Assembly (NCBI GenBank): GCA_902576125.1
Contig: CACGUF010000001.1
Coordinates: 62,001-126,000, forward strand
Direction of reading: 5' to 3'
From: an uncultured Alphaproteobacteria bacterium
Lineage (GTDB): Bacteria; Pseudomonadota; Alphaproteobacteria; HIMB59; GCA-002718135
DNA: 64,000 nt
The position numbers and the translations under genes were made by a program. The notes under the pieces are model-generated. The model did not search any database. It saw only the letters and a list, made by a program, of their open reading frames with translations, and was not told where the DNA came from. Shown in pieces: positions 49,868-57,859 of this stretch; the stretch's first letter is position 1; every line of letters starts with the position of its first letter.

Positions 49868-51156
49868 AAATACTCACATATAATTCAGATAATTTTTGGG
49901 ATCAATTAGAAGGACACCTTTCTTTAAGAGAAGAAGATACAAGTTCTAAAATTGAAGCTGATGTAAAATCAATTATTAAAGATATAAAAAAATATGGTGA
50001 TGATAAAGTTATACAATTTGCAAAAGATTTTGATAAAATTAATTTAAAAAAAGATGAAATCAAATTATCAGATTTAAAAAAACTTTATTCTTTAGATAAA
50101 TTAAATAAAGAAACTATTGAAAGTTTCAGATTAGCTATAAAAAATATAAGAAATTTTCATGAGAAGCAATTTCCAAGTGATTATGAAATTCTAAATATGA
50201 ATGCCAAATTGCGATCAATTTGGAAGCCAATGGACTCAGTCGGTCTATATGTGCCAGGAGGGAGCGCAGTTTATCCATCATCATTAATTATGAGTGTAGT
50301 TCCAGCTCAAATAGCGGGAGTAAAAAGAATAGTTTGTGTAACGCCTCCATCAAATAATTTTAATCCATATATTGCTTTCCTTTTAGATGAGTTAAAAGTT
50401 AATGAAGTTTATCAAATTGGAGGTGCTCAGGCGATTGCAGCTTTAACTTATGGCACTCAAACTATCAAATCAGTCAGTAAAATTTTTGGACCAGGAAATG
50501 CTTATGTTACAGCTGCAAAAAAACAGGTTTTTGGAAAAGTTGGAATAGATTTAGTAGCTGGTCCCTCAGAAATTATTGTAGTAGCTGATGAAGAAAATAA
50601 TCCAGAATGGGTTGCTACTGATATTATGGCTCAGGCAGAGCATGATGAAAATGCTCAGTCAATTTTAATTACTAATAGCAATACCTTTGCCAATAAAGTC
50701 ATAGAGCAAATTGAAAAACTTAAAAAAACTTTGAGTAAAAAAATAACAGTTGAGATTAGTTTGAAAAAAAATGGCTTAATAGTGATTATGGATGATTTGA
50801 AATCATCATATAAAATTATTAATAAAATAGCCCCTGAACATTTACACCTTCAGTCAAAAGAAAAAGAAATTATTTTTAAAAATGTAAACAATGCTGGAGG
50901 AATATTTTTAGGAGAATATTCAACTGAAGCATTTGGTGATTATGTAGCAGGGACAAACCATATTTTGCCTACCTCTGGGGCTGCTAAATTTTCATCAGGT
51001 TTGGGAGTAATAGATTTTATGAAAAAGAATTCTGTTGTTGAAATTAATCAGTTAAGTTATGAAAACTTATCAAAACACGTTGTAAATATATCTGATGTTG
51101 AAAATTTAGATGCTCATAAATTATCAGTTACGATTAGACAAACAAAACAAAATTAA
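49864..51156 (+). CDS. hisD: Histidinol dehydrogenase
   Basis: Zinc enzyme carrying out the last two steps of histidine synthesis; 430 residues, full length. Motifs: PMDSVGLYVPGGSAVYPSS near 120-138, GGAQAIAALTYGT, FGPGNAYVTAAKKQVFG, AGPSEIIVVAD, DIMAQAEHDENAQS with the metal Gln/His, KIAPEHLHLQ with the catalytic Glu-His pair and GEYSTEAFGDYVAGTNHILPT. All catalytic residues are visible. Confidence 0.96.
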   Translation: MKILTYNSDNFWDQLEGHLSLREEDTSSKIEADVKSIIKDIKKYGDDKVIQFAKDFDKINLKKDEIKLSDLKKLYSLDKLNKETIESFRLAIKNIRNFHEKQFPSDYEILNMNAKLRSIWKPMDSVGLYVPGGSAVYPSSLIMSVVPAQIAGVKRIVCVTPPSNNFNPYIAFLLDELKVNEVYQIGGAQAIAALTYGTQTIKSVSKIFGPGNAYVTAAKKQVFGKVGIDLVAGPSEIIVVADEENNPEWVATDIMAQAEHDENAQSILITNSNTFANKVIEQIEKLKKTLSKKITVEISLKKNGLIVIMDDLKSSYKIINKIAPEHLHLQSKEKEIIFKNVNNAGGIFLGEYSTEAFGDYVAGTNHILPTSGAAKFSSGLGVIDFMKKNSVVEINQLSYENLSKHVVNISDVENLDAHKLSVTIRQTKQN

Positions 51157-51185
51157 CTATAAGTCCTAAAAAAAGAAAGATATAA

Positions 51186-51404
51186 ATGCCAAAAGAAGGA
51201 TCGATAGAATTTCAAGGAGTAGTATTAGAACTTCTTCCTAATGCAATGTTTAAAGTTAAGTTAGAAAATGATCACGAAATTTTAGCTCACTCATCTGGAA
51301 AAATGAGAAAAAATAGAATTAGGGTACTAGCTGGTGATAAAGTTACTGTTGAAATGACTCCATATGATCTGACTAAAGGTCGTATTACATTTAGATGGAA
51401 GTAG
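51186..51404 (+). CDS. infA: Translation initiation factor IF-1
   Basis: OB-fold protein of 72 residues that fits the standard IF-1 length. Sequence runs from [15 protein letters not shown] through [24 protein letters not shown] to [29 protein letters not shown], with the basic RNA-binding loop. It follows hisD by 29 bases, and the stop overlaps the yacG start. Confidence 0.97.
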   Translation: MPKEGSIEFQGVVLELLPNAMFKVKLENDHEILAHSSGKMRKNRIRVLAGDKVTVEMTPYDLTKGRITFRWK

Positions 51405-51565
51405 AAAAAAAAAGTAATATAATTAAATTAAAGAAAATAAAAAGTAAGTGCCCAACTTGCAAAAAAATTTCTAAAGAGCCTTTTAGTCCTTTTTGCTCAA
51501 AAAAATGTGCTGAACTAGATTTAATGAAATGGTTCAATGATGAGCATCAAATAGATATTAATTAA
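51395..51565 (+). CDS. yacG: DNA gyrase inhibitor YacG-like zinc protein
   Basis: Protein of 56 residues beginning at ATG 51395 inside infA (ten-base overlap). The zinc site is KCPTCKK (C19, C22) with [15 protein letters not shown] (C34, C38), the YacG layout of CPxC then PFCSxxCxxxDLxxW. YacG binds gyrase B. In many alphaproteobacteria maf lies between infA and yacG; here it is absent. tRNA-Phe follows, as usual for this cluster. Confidence 0.85.
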   Translation: MEVEKKSNIIKLKKIKSKCPTCKKISKEPFSPFCSKKCAELDLMKWFNDEHQIDIN

Positions 51566-51629
51566 TAAGAAATTTTTTTTAATATTTAATTGAATTAATA
51601 ACTAAAACACTTTATCACAATTTTTCAAA

Positions 51630-51705
<76 letters not shown>

Positions 51706-51797
51706 CTTCTTAGAAAACTTAGAATAAGAATATAAAGTTTAAAACAGATACCATCATCTAATTTTCATATTTTTCAAATTAGTGTAAGATAGATTTT

Positions 51798-52781
51798 ATG
51801 AAATCAATTTTAGTATTTTCTAATGGAGAAAAAATTGGTGACGGAATAATCAAACTACCCTTACTTAATGAATTTAAGAGAAGATTTCCAAATCATAATT
51901 TGTTTTGGATGACTGATCAAGGTAGTACTGTTTATACATCAATATTAAAAAATATATCCTCTAATTATATACATAAATTTTATGAACAAGTTAATTTGAA
52001 CTATTTTTTTTCAAATAAAATTTCAAATAAATATGAATTAGAGAAAGAATATTTTGATATCATTTTTGATACCCAAAAATCTGTGTTTAGAACACTAACT
52101 CTTAAAAAAATTAAACATAAAACTTTTATTTCTGGATCAGCATCAGGATTATTATCTGATATAAAACTGCCGAAAAAACCTAAAAAAGAAAAAAAATACT
52201 ACTTAGAATACTTATATGATTTACTTGATTTAATTTTAAAAAAAGAAGTTGATAAGAATTTTAAGATTCCTATTAATAAAAATATAGAGATAAGTTTAAA
52301 AAAAATTTTTTCTGAAAATATTAATTATGTTGGTATTGCACCTGGCGCTGGGGAGAAAAATAAAATATGGCCAATTAATAATTTTATTGAAATATGTAGA
52401 TACTTGGAGTTCAAAGGTTTCATATTGGTATTTTATATAGGGCCTCAAGAAAAAGAATATGAAAAAGTTTTAAAGGATAGTTTTAAAAATGCAATTTTTT
52501 TAGAAAATGAAAAATCTTTAAGTAATTATAGTAATATTGAAATTATTATGGCTTCAACAAAATTTTTAAAATTTGCAATATCAAATGATAGTGGTGTTAG
52601 TCATATGCTTTCAACAAACTATTGTCCTTTGATTAAGTTATTTGGCCCTAAAGACTCTAGAAAATTTACTCCAAAGTTGAAAAACTTAATTACTGTCACT
52701 TCTTCTGAAATAAATTCTAACAAAATTGAAGATATTTCTGTTCAGCGTGTTAAAACTGCCATTGAAGGTATAGATTTATAA
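51798..52781 (+). CDS. Glycosyltransferase family 9 protein (heptosyltransferase-like)
   Basis: Protein of 327 residues with the GT-B fold of ADP-heptose:LPS heptosyltransferases. The start ILVFSNGEKIGDGIIKLPLLNEFKRRFP is the family nucleotide-sugar lobe; the C-terminal lobe has VGIAPGAGEKNKIWPINNFIE near 177-197 and AISNDSGVSHMLSTNYCPLIKLFGPKDS near 260-287, with the D-S-G-x-x-H acceptor/donor loop. It probably builds the LPS core or another surface glycan. The amino-acid permease gene starts at the base after its stop, an odd mix in one operon. Confidence 0.85.
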   Translation: MKSILVFSNGEKIGDGIIKLPLLNEFKRRFPNHNLFWMTDQGSTVYTSILKNISSNYIHKFYEQVNLNYFFSNKISNKYELEKEYFDIIFDTQKSVFRTLTLKKIKHKTFISGSASGLLSDIKLPKKPKKEKKYYLEYLYDLLDLILKKEVDKNFKIPINKNIEISLKKIFSENINYVGIAPGAGEKNKIWPINNFIEICRYLEFKGFILVFYIGPQEKEYEKVLKDSFKNAIFLENEKSLSNYSNIEIIMASTKFLKFAISNDSGVSHMLSTNYCPLIKLFGPKDSRKFTPKLKNLITVTSSEINSNKIEDISVQRVKTAIEGIDL

Positions 52782-53486
52782 ATGTTTAAATTTGAAAAAC
52801 TAGTTTTTGGTGATCTAGGTTGGGGTGATGAGTTTTTATTTGCAACTTTAATGACAATTACCGTTAGCATTCTTTCAATGGGGCTAGGTTTATGTTTGGC
52901 AATAGTAACAGTTTGGGCAAAATTAATTACAAATAAAATAACTCGAATTGTTGCTAATTTTTACACTACAGTTGTGAGAGGTGTGCCGGAATTATTAGTA
53001 ATTTATTTGATTTTCTTTGGCGGAAACACTGTTGTTATGAGCATTGCTAAACTTTTTGGCTATAATGGTTATATTGAATTAAATGCACTTACTATAGGAA
53101 CTATAGCAATTGCATTTATATCAGCGACTTATTCTAGTGAAGTCTTAAGAGCTGCCTATTTGGCTATCAACAAGGGGCAAATAGAGGCTGCCAAAGCACT
53201 TGGATTAAATAAGTTTCAAATATTTTTCAAGGTTATGGGTCCTCAAATTTTGCGTCATGCTCTTCCAGGAATTGGTAACGTATGGCAAATTACATTAAAA
53301 GATACATCTTTAATTTCAGTTACAGGTTTAGTTGAGATTATGCGACAAACAAGAATTGCCTCAAATGTTGAGCATTCACCTTTAACCTTCCTAGTAACAG
53401 CAGCTTTACTATATTTATTTTTGACAACTTTTTCTGGGAAATTTTTCAAAGTTTTAGAATTAAATTTTTCCAAAGGTTACAATTGA
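52782..53486 (+). CDS. Polar amino-acid ABC transporter permease, HisQ/GltK type
   Basis: Inner-membrane permease of 234 residues with about five helices. The family loop is AINKGQIEAAKALGLNKFQIFFKVMGPQILRHALPG near residues 128-163 (E-A-A plus G), and the N-terminal region VTVSILSMGLGLCLAIV matches HisQ/M-type permeases. It overlaps the next permease gene by four bases. No ATPase or binding-protein gene is adjacent, so those subunits must come from elsewhere. Confidence 0.88.
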   Translation: MFKFEKLVFGDLGWGDEFLFATLMTITVSILSMGLGLCLAIVTVWAKLITNKITRIVANFYTTVVRGVPELLVIYLIFFGGNTVVMSIAKLFGYNGYIELNALTIGTIAIAFISATYSSEVLRAAYLAINKGQIEAAKALGLNKFQIFFKVMGPQILRHALPGIGNVWQITLKDTSLISVTGLVEIMRQTRIASNVEHSPLTFLVTAALLYLFLTTFSGKFFKVLELNFSKGYN

Positions 53487-54199
53487 TGCAAAATTTTTTA
53501 GATTATTTTAGTCAATCATTATTGTTCCGCAATTTCATTGAAGTATTAATGGGTTTAGATAATACGTTACTACTTTTGATAATTTCTTTGCCAATTGGAT
53601 TTATTTTATCTTTAGTTTTTGCTTTAGGGAGAGTTTCTAAAAATAAAATTTTATCAAAACCTATAGCTGGGTACATATTTGTTATTCGTGGCACTCCTTT
53701 ACTTGTACAAATATATCTCATTTATTTTGGCTTGGGCTCTATTGAGTTTATCAGGGAGAGTTTTTTATGGATTTTATTAAAAGAGCCATTCTGGTGTGGA
53801 GTGTTAGCTCTTACTATTAATACAGTTGCTTATGGAAGTGAGATTTTTAGAGGAGGTATTCAATCTGTAACGAAAGGTCAAATTGAATCAGGGTTATCCC
53901 TTGGTTTTAATAAATTTATGCTCTTAAGAAAAATAATTTTACCTATTGCCCTTAGAAAGGTTCTGCCTTCATACGGAAATGAACTAATACTAATGGTAAA
54001 GGCTACCTCTTTAGTTAGTTTAACAACTTACATGGAGATGACAGGCATTGCCAGGAAAATAATGGCTAAAACTTTTGCTCCAGTAGAAGCCTTTGTTGCT
54101 GCAGGAATATTATATTTATTTTTAAATTTTTTAATGGTTCAATTTGTCAAGTATTTAGAATGGAAATATAACCCTCACTTAAGAGTTGAGCAAAATTAG
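53483..54199 (+). CDS. Polar amino-acid ABC transporter permease, HisM/GltJ type
   Basis: Second permease of the pair, 238 residues. It carries MGLDNTLLLLIISLPIGFILSLVFALGRVS near the N-terminus, FVIRGTPLLVQIYLIYFGLG (the RGTPL motif) and the loop SVTKGQIESGLSLGFNKFMLLRKIILPIALRKVLPSYGNE. It should form a heterodimer with the gene upstream. Its end overlaps the convergent cytochrome c' gene by four bases. Confidence 0.88.
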   Translation: MMQNFLDYFSQSLLFRNFIEVLMGLDNTLLLLIISLPIGFILSLVFALGRVSKNKILSKPIAGYIFVIRGTPLLVQIYLIYFGLGSIEFIRESFLWILLKEPFWCGVLALTINTVAYGSEIFRGGIQSVTKGQIESGLSLGFNKFMLLRKIILPIALRKVLPSYGNELILMVKATSLVSLTTYMEMTGIARKIMAKTFAPVEAFVAAGILYLFLNFLMVQFVKYLEWKYNPHLRVEQN

Positions 54200-54633
54200 T
54201 TTTTAAATTTTTTATGACATGTTCCACAATTAGATGCCATAATTTTAAAATTTTCCATAAGTGAAATGCTATCCTCGTTATCAATACTTTCACCAACATC
54301 TTCTATTGCTTTTATAAAGTTATCAATAAATAGATCAAATGTTTCTCTGTCCTCCCAGATTAAAGTTGAAGCTTTTCCTCCTTGACTGCCTTCAGGAAAT
54401 AATAATTTAAATTCTTTTGCAGCATGAAGCATCTCATCATTTAAATTTTTAATTTCTTCAAACTCACCTGTCATAGTTAATGGATGCATTTTGGTTGAAT
54501 GGGCTTTAATTTTACTCATATTGCTCATTCTTTTTTTAACTATTTGTTCAACGTTTTTGTCTTCCATATTAATCTCATGAGCATGAGCAAAAAATGAAAA
54601 AAACAGTGAAAATAATAATATCTTAAAAATCAT
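54196..54633 (-). CDS. Cytochrome c' family protein
   Basis: Periplasmic four-helix cytochrome of 145 residues. The signal peptide ends near residue 18 (FAHA). The single haem site is CGTCH (C136-C139-H140) near the C-terminus, as in cytochrome c'. The first helices have MEDKNVEQIVKKRMSNMSKIKAH, and a Met lies where the sixth-ligand side would be, although in this family that side is often open and can bind NO. Its start overlaps the iolE-like gene by 11 bases. Confidence 0.85.
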   Translation of the reverse strand: MIFKILLFSLFFSFFAHAHEINMEDKNVEQIVKKRMSNMSKIKAHSTKMHPLTMTGEFEEIKNLNDEMLHAAKEFKLLFPEGSQGGKASTLIWEDRETFDLFIDNFIKAIEDVGESIDNEDSISLMENFKIMASNCGTCHKKFKN

Positions 54634-55516
54634 AATCTATCTTTTTTAATTGTTCAGATAGATAGTTATAGCCAATTTTTGCATATTCAAGGGGGTTAGC
54701 TTTTTTTGGGTCTTGCTCAGCTTCAATTATTAGCCATTTTTCATAATTATTTTCATATAAAATTTTAAATAATGGCCCATAATCAATACATCCATCGCCA
54801 GGAACAGTAAAAACACCATCTAAAAAAGATTCTCTAAAACTTAAATCATTTTTTAATGAATTTTCTAAAATATTTTTTCTTATATCTTTACAATGAACAT
54901 GGTTAATTTTTTGAACATAGTTTTTTAATACTTTTTCAAAGTTTGCTTGAGCAAAAAGCAAATGACCAGTATCATAAAGTAAGAAAGTATTTTTATTAGT
55001 ATTATTCATAAAACGATCAACATCATTTTCTGTTTGAATAACTGTACCCATATGCTCATGATAAGACATTGGAATACCATGATCATTTAAACGGTTAGAA
55101 ATTTCATTAATTTTTTTACAATATTCAATAAATTCATTATCTTCCATAAATGGTCTCGTTGAAAGCTTTTTAGTTTGATCACCTTGAATTGAGCCTGATA
55201 CATCAGCAAATACAAACACATCAGCATTTACTAATTTAAGAAGATTAAGATGATCTTGCATAGCAACCCATTCTTCTTCTGCAGACCTAGTTCTTAAAAG
55301 AGATCCATACCAACCACCTGGCATTTTAAGATTATATTTATCGAGTAAAAAATTTGTTATACCCGGATTTCGTGGAAATTTTCCTCCAAGTTCAATCCCG
55401 GTGAAACCAGCTTGAGAAGCCTCATCCAAACATTGTTCTATCGGTGTGTCGCCACCTAGCTCAGGCATATCATCGTTGCTCCAAGCAATAGGCGCTATTC
55501 CCAATTTTATTTTCAT
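54623..55516 (-). CDS. iolE: Myo-inosose-2 dehydratase-like protein (IolE)
   Basis: TIM-barrel sugar-phosphate-isomerase/epimerase-type protein of 297 residues. The N-terminal stretch GIAPIAWSNDDMPELGGDTP then FTGIELGGKFPRNPG closely follows IolE, the enzyme removing water from scyllo-inosose. Metal ligands are visible in YHEHMGTV, YDTGHLLFA, NHVHCKDIR and the C-terminal IEAEQDPKKA. No other inositol gene (iolG, iolD, iolB) is seen nearby, so the pathway may be split across the genome or the substrate may differ. It overlaps the cytochrome c' gene. Confidence 0.82.
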   Translation of the reverse strand: MKIKLGIAPIAWSNDDMPELGGDTPIEQCLDEASQAGFTGIELGGKFPRNPGITNFLLDKYNLKMPGGWYGSLLRTRSAEEEWVAMQDHLNLLKLVNADVFVFADVSGSIQGDQTKKLSTRPFMEDNEFIEYCKKINEISNRLNDHGIPMSYHEHMGTVIQTENDVDRFMNNTNKNTFLLYDTGHLLFAQANFEKVLKNYVQKINHVHCKDIRKNILENSLKNDLSFRESFLDGVFTVPGDGCIDYGPLFKILYENNYEKWLIIEAEQDPKKANPLEYAKIGYNYLSEQLKKIDYDF

Positions 55517-55560
55517 TTTTATTTATATTTCATGATATGATAAAAAAATAAAGAGATAAT

Positions 55561-56382
55561 ATGAATATTCTAATTGTAGATGGTAACGAGAAAGAGGCTT
55601 CTGAAAGATACACAAAAATGGGTATGGATACTCAGTATGAAGTTTATCAAAAAGTTTTAGAAGATCTATCAAATAAGCAATTAAATATAAAAGTTATTCA
55701 TCCTTCTGTAACAAATGACTATTTACCAACTGGTGTTAGTTTGGATGATTTTCATGGTGTAGCATGGACAGGTAGTCTGTTAAATATTTATGATATGACA
55801 CCATCAATAATAAATCAAATTGAGCTTGCAAAGATTTTATTCACTAAAAAAAATAAAATATTTGGAAGTTGTTGGGGGTTACATGTTTTAGTTACTGCTG
55901 CTGGAGGAAAAATCAGAAAAAATCCTAAGGGTTTAGAGGCAGTTGTTGCAAAAGAAATTAAAATTAATAAAAATGGTGAAAATCATGCAATGTATAAGGG
56001 AAAAAAAAGGGCTTTTGATGCTTTTTGTTGGCATTATGATGATACTGAAAATTTACCAAGTGATGCTTCTATATTAGCTTCAAACGATATAAGTGAAGTT
56101 CAATCAATTGATTTTAAAGTAAATAACTCCAGTGTATGGGCAGTTCAATATCATCCTGAATTTGATCCATTATGGATTGCAGGTTTAATGAAGCAGCGAG
56201 AAGATATATTATTAAAAGAAAATGCCTTTACTGAAAAAAAATTTTTTGATGAAGAATTGGAATATTTTTCAAATTATAAAAACATACATAATGAAAAGTA
56301 TACAGAAATATATAAAGATTTAATTAATATAGAAAGTCATACTTTAGAATTATCAAATTGGATAAACCAACTTAAAGACTAA
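55561..56382 (+). CDS. Type 1 glutamine amidotransferase
   Basis: Stand-alone class-I glutamine amidotransferase of 273 residues. The triad is C104 (FGSCWGLHVL), H198 and E200 (VQYHPEFD), so ammonia can be freed from glutamine. GVAWTGSLLNIYD corresponds to the oxyanion segment. The C-terminal 70 residues are helical and unlike GuaA or CarA. The acceptor partner is unknown. It is close to GMP-synthase-like GATase1 proteins of unknown role. The end overlaps the convergent glpK by 11 bases. Confidence 0.85.
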   Translation: MNILIVDGNEKEASERYTKMGMDTQYEVYQKVLEDLSNKQLNIKVIHPSVTNDYLPTGVSLDDFHGVAWTGSLLNIYDMTPSIINQIELAKILFTKKNKIFGSCWGLHVLVTAAGGKIRKNPKGLEAVVAKEIKINKNGENHAMYKGKKRAFDAFCWHYDDTENLPSDASILASNDISEVQSIDFKVNNSSVWAVQYHPEFDPLWIAGLMKQREDILLKENAFTEKKFFDEELEYFSNYKNIHNEKYTEIYKDLINIESHTLELSNWINQLKD

Positions 56383-57859
56383 GTTTTATTAAGTTTCTTA
56401 TAGTTTTTTTCCAAATAGAATTTTTTTTACCAATAATTATTTTGCTAATTTTTGGTTTTGCTTCTTTATTTTTTTTCCAAAATTTCTTAATTTGATCAGT
56501 ATTCTTTATTAACCCTGAATTAAGACCAGCAAGATAGGCAACACCTAGTGATGTTGTTTCTATATTCTCAGGCTTAATTATTTTTATTTGTGTTACGTCA
56601 GATAGACTTTGAAGAAAATTATCATTATTTATCATGCCGCCATCTACTCTTATTTCAGAAATTTTTATTTTTGCATCTTTTTCCATTGATTCAATTAAAT
56701 CTAAAGTTTGAAATGAAAGGCTATCAAGTGTTGCTTTTATTATATCTGCCTGAGAAGTGTTTCTAGTTAAACCAAATATCGCCCCCCTTGTATTTGGTTG
56801 CCAGTGCGGTGCTCCTAGACCAGTAAGTGCAGGTACGACAATTACATTTTCATATTTATTTGCTTTAGAATATAATTTATCAGTTTCTTTAGAGTCGCTG
56901 AAAAACATCATGTTGTCTCTAAGCCACTGAATTGCTGATCCAGCAACAAATATACTACCTTCATAACAGAACATTTTTTTTCCATTTATTTTAAAGGCAA
57001 CTGTCGTCAAAAGTTTATTTGATGAAAGTTTAAATTTTCTACCTATATTCATCAATAAAAAGCATCCTGTTCCATAGGTACTTTTTGATTGTCCTGCACT
57101 AAAGCAAGCCTGACCAATAGTTGCCGCTTGTTGATCCCCCGCCATTCCACCTATTTCTATTCGCCCTCCAAATAATTTTGTTATTCCAAAATTATACGAA
57201 TTTTCTTTTACTTCAGGTAAAATATTTTTATTAATATTAAAAAGTTTTAAAAGTTCTTCTGACCATTCCTCTTTCTTAGCATCATACAGCATAGTTCTTG
57301 AAGCATTTGTTATATCAGTGAAATGAGATTTACCTTCAGTAAGTTTCCAAAGTAGCCAGGTATCAATAGTTCCAAATAAAATATTTTTATTTTCAGTTTT
57401 CTTTTTGTTTGGAAAATTTTTTAATATCCAATTAATTTTTGTTGCTGAAAAATATGGATCTAATAATAATCCTGTAATTTTTTGAATTTTTTTGTCTTTA
57501 TTTTTTAATTTTAACCTCTCACAATATTTAGCTGTTCTTCTATCTTGCCATACAATTGCTTTATATAAAGGTTTTCCCGTAATTTTATTCCATAGTACAG
57601 TTGTTTCTCTTTGATTAGTTATCCCAATAGAGATAATTTGAGTCGACTTAAGCCTATTTTTTTTTATTGTTAATTGAATTAATTTTTTAACATCATTCCA
57701 AATTTCTTCAGCATCGTGTTCCACCCACCCATCCTTTGGAAAAAACTGTGTGAATTCTCTTTGCTCGATGCTTTTGATTTTAAATTTATCATCATACAAA
57801 ACTACTCTCGAGCTTGTTGTACCTTGATCAATTGAAAGGATATATTTTTGCATAGTCAA
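56372..57859 (-). CDS. glpK: Glycerol kinase
   Basis: FGGY-family kinase of 495 residues producing glycerol-3-phosphate. Motifs: LSIDQGTTSSRVVLYD (residues 7-22), FFPKDGWVEHDAEEIW, IVWQDRRTAKYCERL (the glycerol-contact WQDRR), YFSATKINWIL, GTIDTWLLWKLTEG, TNASRTML and AGDQQAATIGQACF. All are canonical. It supplies the substrate of the short GlpD at 14507. It overlaps parE by four bases, so the two may be co-transcribed, an unusual pair. Confidence 0.95.
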   Translation of the reverse strand: MTMQKYILSIDQGTTSSRVVLYDDKFKIKSIEQREFTQFFPKDGWVEHDAEEIWNDVKKLIQLTIKKNRLKSTQIISIGITNQRETTVLWNKITGKPLYKAIVWQDRRTAKYCERLKLKNKDKKIQKITGLLLDPYFSATKINWILKNFPNKKKTENKNILFGTIDTWLLWKLTEGKSHFTDITNASRTMLYDAKKEEWSEELLKLFNINKNILPEVKENSYNFGITKLFGGRIEIGGMAGDQQAATIGQACFSAGQSKSTYGTGCFLLMNIGRKFKLSSNKLLTTVAFKINGKKMFCYEGSIFVAGSAIQWLRDNMMFFSDSKETDKLYSKANKYENVIVVPALTGLGAPHWQPNTRGAIFGLTRNTSQADIIKATLDSLSFQTLDLIESMEKDAKIKISEIRVDGGMINNDNFLQSLSDVTQIKIIKPENIETTSLGVAYLAGLNSGLIKNTDQIKKFWKKNKEAKPKISKIIIGKKNSIWKKTIRNLIKLSL

